DNA of 6,918 nucleotides from Methylocystaceae bacterium (GCA_003152255.1 PLZT01000223.1:1-6918), one strand, 5' to 3'; counted from the stretch's first letter, positions 1 to 5,482 are shown. The notes: generated by a model from the letters alone, not told the origin. Translations and numbers: made by a program.

Positions 1-254
1 TCGCGCCGCTGGCGCGCGCCGCGGCGCGACCCGCCGACGAAGAAGCCGAAGTCGAGAAGGACGAGGCGGAGGTCGTGTCCCTCACCGAGGTCGAGGAGAG
101 CGAGAACAAGGCCGATGCGGTCGAAATCGACGATGACGTCGAGATCGACGCCGTCGAGGCGGACGACGACACCTTCCTCGAACAGGAGGAGGGCGAGGAC
201 GACGACGTGGCGGGCCTGATCGACGGCGACATCGAGACCGACGAAGAAATTTGA
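1..254 (+). CDS. TIGR02300 (FYDLN-acid) family protein, C-terminal part
   Basis: The reading frame is open from base 3 to a TGA at 252-254, giving 83 visible residues; the 5' part lies outside the window. The visible part is a very acidic, low-complexity tail (36 of 83 residues are Asp or Glu) ending in DGDIETDEEI. This matches the C-terminal half of the alphaproteobacterial TIGR02300 family. Members of that family have a short zinc-ribbon-like N-terminal domain with an FYDLN motif, followed by a long acidic tail. Neither the FYDLN motif nor the metal-binding cysteines are in view, so the family call rests on the tail and the alphaproteobacterial setting. The function of the family is not established. 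An intrinsic terminator starts 27 nt after the stop, so this is the last gene of its transcript. Another acidic-tailed protein cannot be formally excluded. Confidence 0.75.
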   Translation, partial: APLARAAARPADEEAEVEKDEAEVVSLTEVEESENKADAVEIDDDVEIDAVEADDDTFLEQEEGEDDDVAGLIDGDIETDEEI

Positions 255-280
255 GCGCGGGCGCGCTCGAAATTGAAAAT

Positions 281-309
281 CCCCGCGCCGGCGGCGCGGG
301 GGTTTTTTT
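281..309 (+). terminator. Rho-independent terminator of the TIGR02300 gene
   Basis: A perfect 9-bp stem (CCCCGCGCC at 281-289, GGCGCGGGG at 293-301) with a 3-nt loop is followed at 303-309 by seven T residues. The stem is entirely G/C and lies just after the stop codon at 254. It is a textbook intrinsic terminator for rightward transcription. No T-run lies on the other side, so it is not clearly bidirectional. Confidence 0.9.
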
Positions 310-366
310 CTTGGGGCGATTGCTGTTTAATCCGTTTCGCGGGCGAGAACGAGCCAGGCGCGCCTC

Positions 367-390
367 CGCTCGGACGCAACCCTCCGAGCG
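367..390. repeat. Inverted repeat, 8-bp arms
   Basis: CGCTCGGA (367-374) and TCCGAGCG (383-390) are perfect reverse complements around an 8-nt loop. There is no T-tract after it, so it is not an intrinsic terminator. It could be a hairpin in an unrecognised RNA or a chance GC-rich palindrome. Confidence 0.4.
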
Positions 391-455
391 ATAAGAGATC
401 GCGCGAATTCAAAATGCTTTGAGGAAGTTCCGCGAAAGCCTCCGCCTATTCGCCA

Positions 456-514
456 TCGGCGATCATTTTTCATCCCATGCAAGTAAAACGCGTCGCCGCT
501 TTCATGATCGCCGA
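456..514. repeat. Inverted repeat, 11-bp arms, 37-nt spacer
   Basis: TCGGCGATCAT (456-466) and ATGATCGCCGA (504-514) are perfect reverse complements. A second, competing pair, CGCGTCG (489-495) and CGACGCG (512-518), overlaps the right arm. The stretch could therefore fold into two alternative hairpins if transcribed. No gene or T-tract accompanies it and its role is unknown. Confidence 0.45.
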
Positions 515-678
515 CGCGCTTCATCCCGCCGCGCCAACGAGGCGAGCCGCGGGGACGGAAGGTCACGGCTTTTCAAGGCTCGATGCAAGGCGGCTTTGCT
601 TTGGCGCCACGATTTAATGGAACTCCGGACCGTTTTGCGTTTCCGAACAACACGGGAACACTCGACCGAAATGGAACC

Positions 679-712
679 GGCGCGTTTGGTGAAGTCAACG
701 GCGCATTTGGTG
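679..712. repeat. Short direct repeat, 21-bp period
   Basis: GGCGCGTTTGGTG (679-691) and GGCGCATTTGGTG (700-712) match at 12 of 13 positions. They start exactly 21 bp, or seven codons, apart. An 8-bp word, AATGGAAC, also occurs twice nearby (616-623 and 670-677). The three-base multiple would fit a remnant of a repetitive coding sequence, but two copies are too few to conclude this. Confidence 0.4.
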
Positions 713-894
713 TTTCGAGAGGGCGGCGAATGTCTTTAATCTTGCGCTTTCGAAGCGCTCCTCGACGCATTCGGCGGCGCGCGCCTCGAGATAACGACGA
801 TCAAGACCTGCGCTACGCTTTGCGCCGCGTCAATCCTACGAGTTGATTCAGCGACTTAGCAATTCGCCTTTTGCGATAGAGCCTCCTCTACCCA

Positions 895-1105
895 TGAAGA
901 AACGGTCGTTCCAATAATATTTCGGCCAATCAATGGAAATTAGGCTTTTATTAGTTGTGCAATGCTAAAGACGGATGTAAATTTTATCGAGTTAGGAACC
1001 GAATCGACGGTCGGCGTCTTGTGCTGGGCTTATAAGTTTGGCGGCCTCGCGACGGAAGAGATGCGGCAACGGGTCTTTTCGACCTATCAAAGGTAAGAGA
1101 AAGCG
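895..1105 (+). promoter_or_regulatory. AT-richer upstream region of mucR, probable promoter and leader
   Basis: From about 905 to 990 the sequence is markedly richer in A+T than its surroundings, with several TA steps (for example TTTTATTAG at 946-954 and TAAATTTTATC at 978-988). A possible -10 element, TATAAG, lies at 1031-1036 but has no convincing -35 partner at normal spacing. A weaker alternative pairs TTGTGC (955-960) with TAAATT (978-983) over 17 bp. MucR proteins bind degenerate AT-rich DNA containing TA steps and often repress their own gene, so autoregulation here is a reasonable inference. The exact promoter cannot be fixed by eye. Confidence 0.35.
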
Positions 1106-1537
1106 ATGAGCGACGCAATGACACAAGATAACAATATCGAACTCGCGGCCGAAATAGTGTCCGCCTATGTCAGCAACAATTCGGTGCCCGCTGGCGACCT
1201 TCCCAGCTTGATAAATGAAGTTTATGGCGCTTTGACACGCGTGGGCGCGGGCGGCGTCGCCGCCGCGGCGCCGGTCGAGGCGCTCAAGCCCGCGGTCCCG
1301 GTGAAAAAGTCCGTCGCGCCCGATTTCATTATTTGCCTCGAAGACGGAAAGAAATTCAAATCCCTGAAGCGCCATCTGCGCACGCAATATGGTCTCTCGC
1401 CGGAAGACTACCGCGAGAAATGGGGCTTGTCGGCGGATTATCCGATGGTCGCGCCGAACTACGCCAAGGCGCGCTCCAATCTCGCCAAGCAGATGGGGCT
1501 TGGGCAGCAGCGCCGCCGCCGCGGCGCCGCGAAGTAA
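1106..1537 (+). CDS. mucR: MucR/Ros-family zinc-finger transcriptional regulator (incomplete zinc site)
   Basis: This 143-residue protein has the normal length and full domain layout of MucR. The N-terminal oligomerisation region contains the family signature IELAAEIVSAYVSNNSVPAGDLPSL (about residues 11-35, split here by family knowledge into helix and loop). An Ala/Pro-rich linker (45-66) precedes the zinc-finger region CLEDGKKFKSLKRHLRTQYG (77-96). The DYREKWGL and DYPMVAPNYA motifs and a basic tail (RRRR) follow. MucR proteins are H-NS-like global repressors in alphaproteobacteria, affecting exopolysaccharide, motility, virulence and cell-cycle genes. The expected ligands C77, D80 and H90 are present, but position 94, normally His, is Gln, and 95 is Tyr. 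The ATG at 1106 is preceded by AGGT at 1091-1094 and a purine-rich stretch; a second in-frame ATG at 1118 is possible. The family call is secure, but metal binding is doubtful. Confidence 0.95.
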   Translation: MSDAMTQDNNIELAAEIVSAYVSNNSVPAGDLPSLINEVYGALTRVGAGGVAAAAPVEALKPAVPVKKSVAPDFIICLEDGKKFKSLKRHLRTQYGLSPEDYREKWGLSADYPMVAPNYAKARSNLAKQMGLGQQRRRRGAAK

Positions 1538-1553
1538 GGCTTCATCTCCGTGC

Positions 1554-1577
1554 TCTCGCGAGTTTCGTTCCGCGAGA
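1554..1577 (+). other. Hairpin shortly downstream of mucR
   Basis: TCTCGCG (1554-1560) and CGCGAGA (1571-1577) form a 7-bp stem around a 10-nt loop, starting 16 nt after the mucR stop. No T-run follows, so it is not a classical intrinsic terminator. It might stabilise the mRNA 3' end or assist factor-dependent termination. Confidence 0.35.
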
Positions 1578-1600
1578 CGCGCACGATTTCGACCGTGGCG

Positions 1601-1622
1601 GCTGTTGCATTATTGCAACAGC
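1601..1622. promoter_or_regulatory. Perfect 9-bp inverted repeat, candidate operator upstream of the L,D-transpeptidase gene
   Basis: GCTGTTGCA (1601-1609) and TGCAACAGC (1614-1622) are perfect reverse complements around TTAT. The site lies 145 bp before the transpeptidase start and 64 bp after the mucR stop. It is not followed by a T-tract. The core TTGCATTATTGCAA has the form of a site for a dimeric DNA-binding protein. I cannot assign it to a named regulator. A hairpin of unknown role is the alternative. Confidence 0.45.
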
Positions 1623-1766
1623 GGCGAGTCAAATCCGCTTTTCCACACGCCGCGCCGCCGGCGGACTTGCGCGCGGCCTCCGCCTGGGAGACAAACGTTC
1701 TCCTTGCGCGAGAAAACGGGCTGCTCCGCGCCTTGATCTCATTGCTCGAATCGAACGAGGAAACAT

Positions 1767-2354
1767 ATGCGGCGGTTAGTATTGGTCTTGATTGGCGCGG
1801 TTAGCGCCGCCTGCCTATTCTCCACGATGGCCGTCGCGCGAGACGCCGACCTTTTCTCCAGCCTGTTCGATCCCACCCCGTCTCCCACCGCCGAAGGGCG
1901 CCCGCGGGCCAGCGCCATTCCGCGCGAGGTGGTGCCGTACCAAGGCCGCTTCGCGCCCGGCACCATCATCATCTCGACCAACGAGCGGCGGCTCTATTAC
2001 GTGCTCGGCAATGGGCAGGCCATACGCTACGGCGTCGGCGTCGGCCGCCCGGGTTTTGAATGGTCGGGCTCGCGCTACATCGCCTCCAAGCGCGAATGGC
2101 CGGACTGGACGCCGCCGTCGCAAATGCTCAGGCGCCGTCCCGATCTGCCGCGCCATATGGAAGGCGGCATCAACAACCCGCTCGGCGCGCGCGCCATGTA
2201 TCTCTCCGGCACGCTCTACCGGATTCACGGCTCCAACGAGCCGGAGTCGATCGGCCAGGCGGTCTCTTCCGGCTGCATCCGCATGACCAACGACGATGTC
2301 GTCGACCTCTATGATCGCGTGAGAATAGGCACGCGCGTCGTCGTCGAACGCTAA
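1767..2354 (+). CDS. Exported L,D-transpeptidase (YkuD domain)
   Basis: This 195-residue protein has an N-terminal signal sequence: basic MRR, hydrophobic residues 4-20, and a likely signal peptidase I site after AVA (about residue 24). It should therefore act in the periplasm. A Pro-rich spacer precedes a single YkuD domain from about residue 66 to the end. The catalytic signature is present: H154-G155, then SSGCIRM with nucleophile C170 and R172. The GGINNPLGARAMYL stretch (133-146) is typical of the family. Such enzymes form 3-3 cross-links in peptidoglycan or attach proteins to it, via meso-diaminopimelate. The start is supported by GAGG at 1757-1760, six bases before ATG. An intrinsic terminator follows the stop, and a separate promoter is likely because 229 bp divide it from mucR. 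Cys25 is absent and the lipobox near C16 is poor, so it is probably not a lipoprotein. Confidence 0.93.
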   Translation: MRRLVLVLIGAVSAACLFSTMAVARDADLFSSLFDPTPSPTAEGRPRASAIPREVVPYQGRFAPGTIIISTNERRLYYVLGNGQAIRYGVGVGRPGFEWSGSRYIASKREWPDWTPPSQMLRRRPDLPRHMEGGINNPLGARAMYLSGTLYRIHGSNEPESIGQAVSSGCIRMTNDDVVDLYDRVRIGTRVVVER

Positions 2355-2380
2355 GCGCTGACGCCCAAAACGCTTTCGAT

Positions 2381-2411
2381 AACGGCCGGCTCCGCCGGCC
2401 GTTTTATTTTT
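2381..2411 (+). terminator. Rho-independent terminator after the L,D-transpeptidase gene
   Basis: A perfect 10-bp stem (AACGGCCGGC at 2381-2390, GCCGGCCGTT at 2394-2403) with loop TCC is followed by TTATTTTT to 2411. It begins 26 nt after the stop codon. It also separates this gene from the convergent DUF971 gene ending at 2418, although the T-tract favours the + direction. Confidence 0.88.
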
Positions 2412-2417
2412 CGCGTC

Positions 2418-2795
2418 TCATTTTTCCCCCGGCCGGTCGCGGTCGAGCCCCTTGTCCGCCAGTTCCCGCAGATAGGCGTCGAAGTTCTCCGTCGCGGTCG
2501 CGCCGAGTTGGCGCAAATAGCGCCAAGTGTAAATTCCGGTGTCGTGCATGTCGTCGAACTGGAGCCGAACCGCGTAATTGCCGACCGGCGCCACATCGAG
2601 AATCTTCACGAGGCGCTTGCCGCCGATCGTCTTGCGCTGTTCGGCGGAATGGCCCTGCACCTCGGCGCTCGGGCTGCGCACGCGCAAATATTCGGCACCG
2701 AGGGTGAAGCCCGCGCCGTCCTCGAAACTCACGCGAAGCGCCTCGCCGCCCTTCTCCAGCCGAATTTCGCTGGGCCAGGCTTCGTCGTCAGCCAT
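2418..2795 (-). CDS. DUF971 / gamma-butyrobetaine hydroxylase-like N-terminal domain protein
   Basis: This stand-alone DUF971 protein has 125 residues. The domain covers roughly residues 8-98 with its characteristic blocks: SEIRLEKGGEALRVSFEDG (9-27), EYLRVRSPSAEVQGH (35-49) and GNYAVRLQFDDMHDTGIYTW (72-91), then YLRQLG. The same fold is the N-terminal domain of gamma-butyrobetaine hydroxylase and is found fused to Mrp/ApbC-type iron-sulfur carriers. Short single-domain versions are common in proteobacteria, and their role is not established. The oxygenase domain is absent, so this is not a carnitine-synthesis enzyme. The start ATG (2793-2795) has a strong ribosome binding site, GAGGAGGG, at 2801-2808 on the complementary strand. 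The gene diverges from moaA, which needs [4Fe-4S] clusters; a link to iron-sulfur metabolism is tempting but inferred. The charged tail after residue 100 is not conserved as far as I can tell. Confidence 0.9.
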   Translation of the reverse strand: MADDEAWPSEIRLEKGGEALRVSFEDGAGFTLGAEYLRVRSPSAEVQGHSAEQRKTIGGKRLVKILDVAPVGNYAVRLQFDDMHDTGIYTWRYLRQLGATATENFDAYLRELADKGLDRDRPGEK

Positions 2796-2855
2796 AACTC
2801 CCCTCCTCGATCCTTAACCACGACGCGGCGAAGCTCGCCACGCATCCCGCCCGGC

Positions 2856-2861
2856 ATTATA
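2856..2861 (-). promoter_or_regulatory. Candidate -10 element for the DUF971 gene
   Basis: The - strand reads TATAAT here, an exact match to the sigma-70 -10 consensus and notable in such GC-rich DNA. It would give a leader of about 50 nt before the DUF971 start. No good -35 match is seen at 16-18 bp spacing, so this stays a candidate. Confidence 0.3.
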
Positions 2862-2873
2862 TGAGTTCTAATA

Positions 2874-2897
2874 TCGGGGATAGCGCCGCTTCCCCGA
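2874..2897 (+). promoter_or_regulatory. Hairpin immediately upstream of moaA
   Basis: TCGGGGA (2874-2880) and TCCCCGA (2891-2897) form a perfect 7-bp stem with a 10-nt loop, ending 19 nt before the moaA start. No T-tract follows. It could be a leader RNA structure affecting moaA translation or a protein-binding palindrome. It is far too small to be the molybdenum-cofactor riboswitch known upstream of moaA in enterobacteria. Confidence 0.35.
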
Positions 2898-2916
2898 GAG
2901 TGTTATCTGGCCCGCC

Positions 2917-3957
2917 ATGAACTTTCGTCCGCAGACCGCTCTCTCCCCCGCCCAGGCGACGCCGCTCGTCGACCCCTTCGGCCGGGCCATCTCCTATTTG
3001 CGCGTGTCGGTGACCGACCGCTGCGATTTGCGCTGCGTCTATTGCATGTCCGAGCACATGCAATTTTTGCCCCGCCGGGATTTGCTCACGCTCGAGGAGC
3101 TCGACCGCTTGTGCGCCGCCTTCATCGCGCGCGGAACCAGAAAGCTGCGCATCACCGGCGGCGAGCCGCTGGTGCGCCATGGCGTGATGACGCTGTTTCG
3201 ATCCTTGTCGCGCCACCTGGTCCTCGGCGCGCTGGACGAGCTGACGCTGACGACCAATGGCTCGCGTCTGGCGGAGTTCGCGCAAGAGCTCGCCGACTGG
3301 GGCGTGCGGCGCGTGAATGTCTCGCTCGACACGCTGAATCCCGAGAGGTTCCGGGCGGTGACCCGCACCGGCGATCTCGCTCGCGTGCTGACGGGAATCG
3401 AGACGGCGCGCGAGGCCGGCCTCAAGGTCAAGCTCAACGCCGTGGCGCTGCGCGGCGTCAACGAAGATGAAGTGATCGAATTGACGCGCTTCGCCCATGA
3501 CCGCGGGATGGACATGACCTTCATCGAGGTGATGCCGCTCGGCGAGCTCGAGGGCCAAAGCCGCGTCGACCAATATCTGCCCTTGACCGAGGTGCGCGCG
3601 CGACTCGCGGAGCGCTTCACGCTCGAGGACATCGACTACCGCAGCGGCGGCCCGGCGCGCTATATGCGCGTGAAGGAGACTGGCGGCCGCGTCGGCTTCA
3701 TCACTCCCATGACCCATAATTTTTGCGAGAGCTGCAACCGCGTGCGCGTGACCTGCACGGGAACGCTTTACATGTGCCTTGGCCAGGAGGACGCCGCCGA
3801 TTTGCGCGCGCCGCTGCGCGAAAACCTGAGCGACGACTTGCTGCACGCCGCTATCGAGGGTGCGATCGCCCGCAAGCCGAAGGGTCACGACTTCATCATC
3901 GACCGCCCCGCCGGGACGCAGCCTATCGTCCGCCACATGAGCACGACCGGCGGTTGA
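2917..3957 (+). CDS. moaA: GTP 3',8-cyclase MoaA (radical SAM)
   Basis: MoaA converts GTP to 3',8-cyclo-7,8-dihydro-GTP, which MoaC turns into cyclic pyranopterin monophosphate, the first step of molybdenum cofactor synthesis in the cytosol. The protein has 346 residues, within the usual family length. The radical SAM cluster motif CDLRCVYC gives C36, C40 and C43. The SAM-binding GGEP is at 81-84, and SLDTL at 136-140 follows. The second [4Fe-4S] cluster motif CxxC-x13-C is complete (C270, C273, C287), with the GTP-site region NRVRVTC (274-280). The conserved C-terminal double glycine is present (G345, G346). All key residues are intact, so the enzyme should be active. The ATG at 2917 is the only plausible start, but no clear Shine-Dalgarno sequence precedes it. 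No moaC, moaD or mobA lies beside it in view. The next gene starts 5 nt after the stop. Confidence 0.97.
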   Translation: MNFRPQTALSPAQATPLVDPFGRAISYLRVSVTDRCDLRCVYCMSEHMQFLPRRDLLTLEELDRLCAAFIARGTRKLRITGGEPLVRHGVMTLFRSLSRHLVLGALDELTLTTNGSRLAEFAQELADWGVRRVNVSLDTLNPERFRAVTRTGDLARVLTGIETAREAGLKVKLNAVALRGVNEDEVIELTRFAHDRGMDMTFIEVMPLGELEGQSRVDQYLPLTEVRARLAERFTLEDIDYRSGGPARYMRVKETGGRVGFITPMTHNFCESCNRVRVTCTGTLYMCLGQEDAADLRAPLRENLSDDLLHAAIEGAIARKPKGHDFIIDRPAGTQPIVRHMSTTGG

Positions 3958-3962
3958 GGCGC

Positions 3963-4838
3963 ATGACCACGAGACGAACCCTCGCATTCATCGGCCTTGG
4001 GGTGATGGGTTATCCCGTCGCCGGCCATCTCGCGCGCGCGGGCCATGCGGTGACGGTCTATAACCGCACCGCCGCCAAGGCCGAGCGTTTCGCGCGGGAG
4101 TTTTCCGCCCGCTCCGCGCCGACGCCGCGCGCGGCGGCCGAGGGCGCCGATGTCGTGTTCGCATGCGTTGGCAATGACGATGATCTGCGCGCCGTGACGC
4201 TCGGCGAGACCGGCGCGCTCAAGGGCATGAAGCCCGGCGCGATCTTCGTCGACCACACCACCGCCTCGGCCAAGGTCGCTCGCGAGCTTTTCGCGCTGGC
4301 GCGGGAGTCGGGGCTCGGCTTTATCGACGCTCCCGTTTCCGGCGGCCAGGCGGGCGCCGAAAAGGGCGCGCTCACCGTGATGTGCGGCGGCGCGGAAGAC
4401 GATTTCGCTCGAGTGGAGCCGGTCATCGCCATTTACGCCCGCGCCTGCCGGCTGATGGGACCGAGCGGCGCCGGGCAATTGACCAAGATGGTCAATCAGA
4501 TCGCCATCGCCGGCCTCATTCAGAGCTTGTCGGAGGCGCTGCACTTCGCGGTGGAGGCCGGGCTCGACGCGGGAGCCGTCATCGATCTACTCAAGAATGG
4601 CGCGGCGCAGTCCTGGCAGATGGAGAACCGGACCGCGACCATGCTCGCGGGCGAGTTCGACCATGGCTTCGCGGTGGAATGGATGCGCAAGGATCTCGCC
4701 ATCTGTCTCGACGAGGGCCGCCGCAACGGCGCGCAACTGCCGGTCGCGGCGCTGGTCGACCAGTTTTACGCCGGCGTCGAGAAGCTGGGCGGCCGGCGCT
4801 GGGACACGTCGAGCCTGATCACGCTGCTGAAGCGCTAA
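3963..4838 (+). CDS. NAD(P)-dependent beta-hydroxyacid dehydrogenase (3-hydroxyisobutyrate dehydrogenase family)
   Basis: The protein has 291 residues, normal for the family. The N-terminal Rossmann domain opens with FIGLGVMGYPVAGHLARAGH (9-28), the GxGxMG dinucleotide-binding loop. The substrate-binding motif DAPVSGGQAGAEKG (122-135) follows. The helical C-terminal domain carries the catalytic-lysine motif GAGQLTKMVNQ, with K175 and N178, and the later conserved K243 (RKDL). Members oxidise or reduce small beta-hydroxyacids or semialdehydes, such as 3-hydroxyisobutyrate, tartronate semialdehyde or succinic semialdehyde. The substrate cannot be told from sequence alone. The frame is open upstream into moaA, but homology starts at TLAFIG, so the ATG at 3963 is chosen. 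GAGG at 3956-3959 overlaps the moaA stop and serves as its ribosome site, with short spacing. The tight spacing suggests co-transcription with moaA, though no shared pathway is known. Confidence 0.93.
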   Translation: MTTRRTLAFIGLGVMGYPVAGHLARAGHAVTVYNRTAAKAERFAREFSARSAPTPRAAAEGADVVFACVGNDDDLRAVTLGETGALKGMKPGAIFVDHTTASAKVARELFALARESGLGFIDAPVSGGQAGAEKGALTVMCGGAEDDFARVEPVIAIYARACRLMGPSGAGQLTKMVNQIAIAGLIQSLSEALHFAVEAGLDAGAVIDLLKNGAAQSWQMENRTATMLAGEFDHGFAVEWMRKDLAICLDEGRRNGAQLPVAALVDQFYAGVEKLGGRRWDTSSLITLLKR

Positions 4839-4859
4839 TTTTTCCTCCGAGCCGATTCG

Positions 4860-4874
4860 CATAAATATTTTATG
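4860..4874. repeat. AT-rich palindrome
   Basis: CATAAA (4860-4865) and TTTATG (4869-4874) are perfect reverse complements around TAT. This is the only strongly AT-rich patch between the dehydrogenase gene and the small exported-protein gene. It may be part of that gene's promoter (a -10-like TA-rich element) or an operator. No -35 partner is obvious. Confidence 0.3.
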
Positions 4875-4992
4875 AAGGACGCAACCAATCGCGCCGCGCT
4901 CGCGTTTCTCTCCCAATAAGAGGAACCCGAAGCTGGGCGGCTGGGCGGCCATCGTCGGGCAAATCCCGAACACCCTTCCGAGAGGGGCTCAC

Positions 4993-5328
4993 ATGGTCGT
5001 TTCGCGAGATAACCCATTCGCCAACCGCACGTCGCGGATTGTGCTCGCCGTAACCGCGGCCGCCGGCCTTTGCGCCGCCGTCGCGGCCACGCCCTCGGCG
5101 TCGATCGGCAGAGAGACAATTCCCGCGTCATCCGCCAGTCCCGTGGCGGCGGCCGGTCACGACATGGGCGACGCCGCGACAGGAATACGGCCACTGGGGC
5201 GTGGACCAGCCATAAGAGTTGGCCGCGCCTTCGACGCGGAGGACGAAGACTGCACGCTCGTCGTGACGAAGACCACGGACGCCAGCGGCCACGTCCAGGT
5301 CAAGCGCGGTGTGACCTGCGCCAACTGA
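4993..5328 (+). CDS. Small putative exported protein, function unknown
   Basis: I do not recognise this 111-residue protein. A basic N-terminus (NRTSR, 11-15) is followed by a hydrophobic stretch (16-32, RIVLAVTAAAGLCAAVAA) that looks like a signal peptide, with possible cleavage around residues 32-37 near ATPSAS. A membrane anchor is the alternative. The middle is Ala/Gly/Pro-rich. The C-terminal part (about 80-111) is more structured in appearance: an acidic DAEDEDC, a beta-like TLVVTKTTDASGHVQVKRG, and a final TCAN. C87 and C109 could form a disulfide in the periplasm. AGLC does not make a lipobox, because Leu is at -1. The start is supported by GAGG at 4982-4985, seven bases before ATG. 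A strong terminator downstream and an AT-rich patch upstream suggest a single-gene transcript. The expression signals make it a likely real gene. Confidence 0.65.
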   Translation: MVVSRDNPFANRTSRIVLAVTAAAGLCAAVAATPSASIGRETIPASSASPVAAAGHDMGDAATGIRPLGRGPAIRVGRAFDAEDEDCTLVVTKTTDASGHVQVKRGVTCAN

Positions 5329-5393
5329 CGCTCGGCGATGCGACCCCATCGCGCCAGCGGACCTTTAGACATAGGCCAGACGCGAATCGGCGA

Positions 5394-5441
5394 TGGGCGG
5401 GAACGGCTCTTGAAATGAGCCGTTCCCGCCCACCTTTTTTT
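5394..5441 (+). terminator. Long Rho-independent terminator after the small exported-protein gene
   Basis: A perfect 16-bp stem (5394-5409 with 5417-5432) around the 7-nt loop TTGAAAT is followed by CC and seven T residues (5435-5441). It starts 65 nt after the stop of the small + strand gene and lies before the convergent cobP gene. In the - direction it lacks a T-tract, so it mainly stops rightward transcription. Confidence 0.92.
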
Positions 5442-5482
5442 AGCCCGGCGCGTTCCCGCCGCCGACAAGAAACCGAAAAATC

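Larger units (their letters stand above)
310..1105. other. Gene-free interval of about 800 bp with scattered repeats
   Basis: No open frame on either strand looks like a protein. The candidates at 419-739 (+), 583-846 (+), 327-566 (-) and 573-770 (-) are Arg-rich or low-complexity, overlap each other and match no family I recognise. I see no tRNA, no T-loop motif and no known small-RNA signature. The interval holds an 8-bp inverted repeat at 367-390, an 11-bp inverted repeat at 456-514 and a 13-bp near-identical direct repeat at 679-712. Composition changes along the interval: about 310-840 is GC-rich, while 841-1000 is clearly richer in A+T. The first part could be a decayed gene or an unrecognised RNA. 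The last part is best read as the mucR upstream region. Confidence 0.5.

Noticed and set aside
419..846. Overlapping + strand frames of 106 and 87 codons in the gene-free interval
   Set aside because: Both have skewed Arg-rich composition, lack convincing ribosome sites and compete with - strand frames of similar quality.
845..1005. Two GANTC (CcrM methylation) sites upstream of mucR, suggesting cell-cycle control
   Set aside because: About one such site per 256 bp is expected by chance, similar sites occur elsewhere in the window, and no CtrA-type TTAA-N7-TTAA motif was seen.
1550..1804. Possible 84-residue gene between mucR and the L,D-transpeptidase
   Set aside because: It overlaps the signal-peptide region of the transpeptidase, crosses the palindrome, has no clear ribosome site and resembles no family.
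1767..1830. Lipoprotein signal on the L,D-transpeptidase (VSAAC, Cys16)
   Set aside because: The -3 position is Ser instead of Leu/Val/Ile, and a better signal peptidase I site (AVA) follows, so an ordinary exported protein is more likely.
2796..2916. Molybdenum-cofactor riboswitch upstream of moaA
   Set aside because: The 121-bp spacer shows only one 7-bp hairpin and lacks the size and multi-stem layout of that riboswitch.
2857..3987. 376-codon open frame on the - strand opposite moaA
   Set aside because: It is an antisense shadow of the intact moaA gene, Arg/Ala/His-rich with no recognisable domain. High-GC coding DNA commonly leaves such frames open.
4932..4947. Tandem GCTGGGCG repeat (two copies)
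   Set aside because: Two adjacent GC-rich 8-mers are within chance expectation here, and nothing nearby depends on them.
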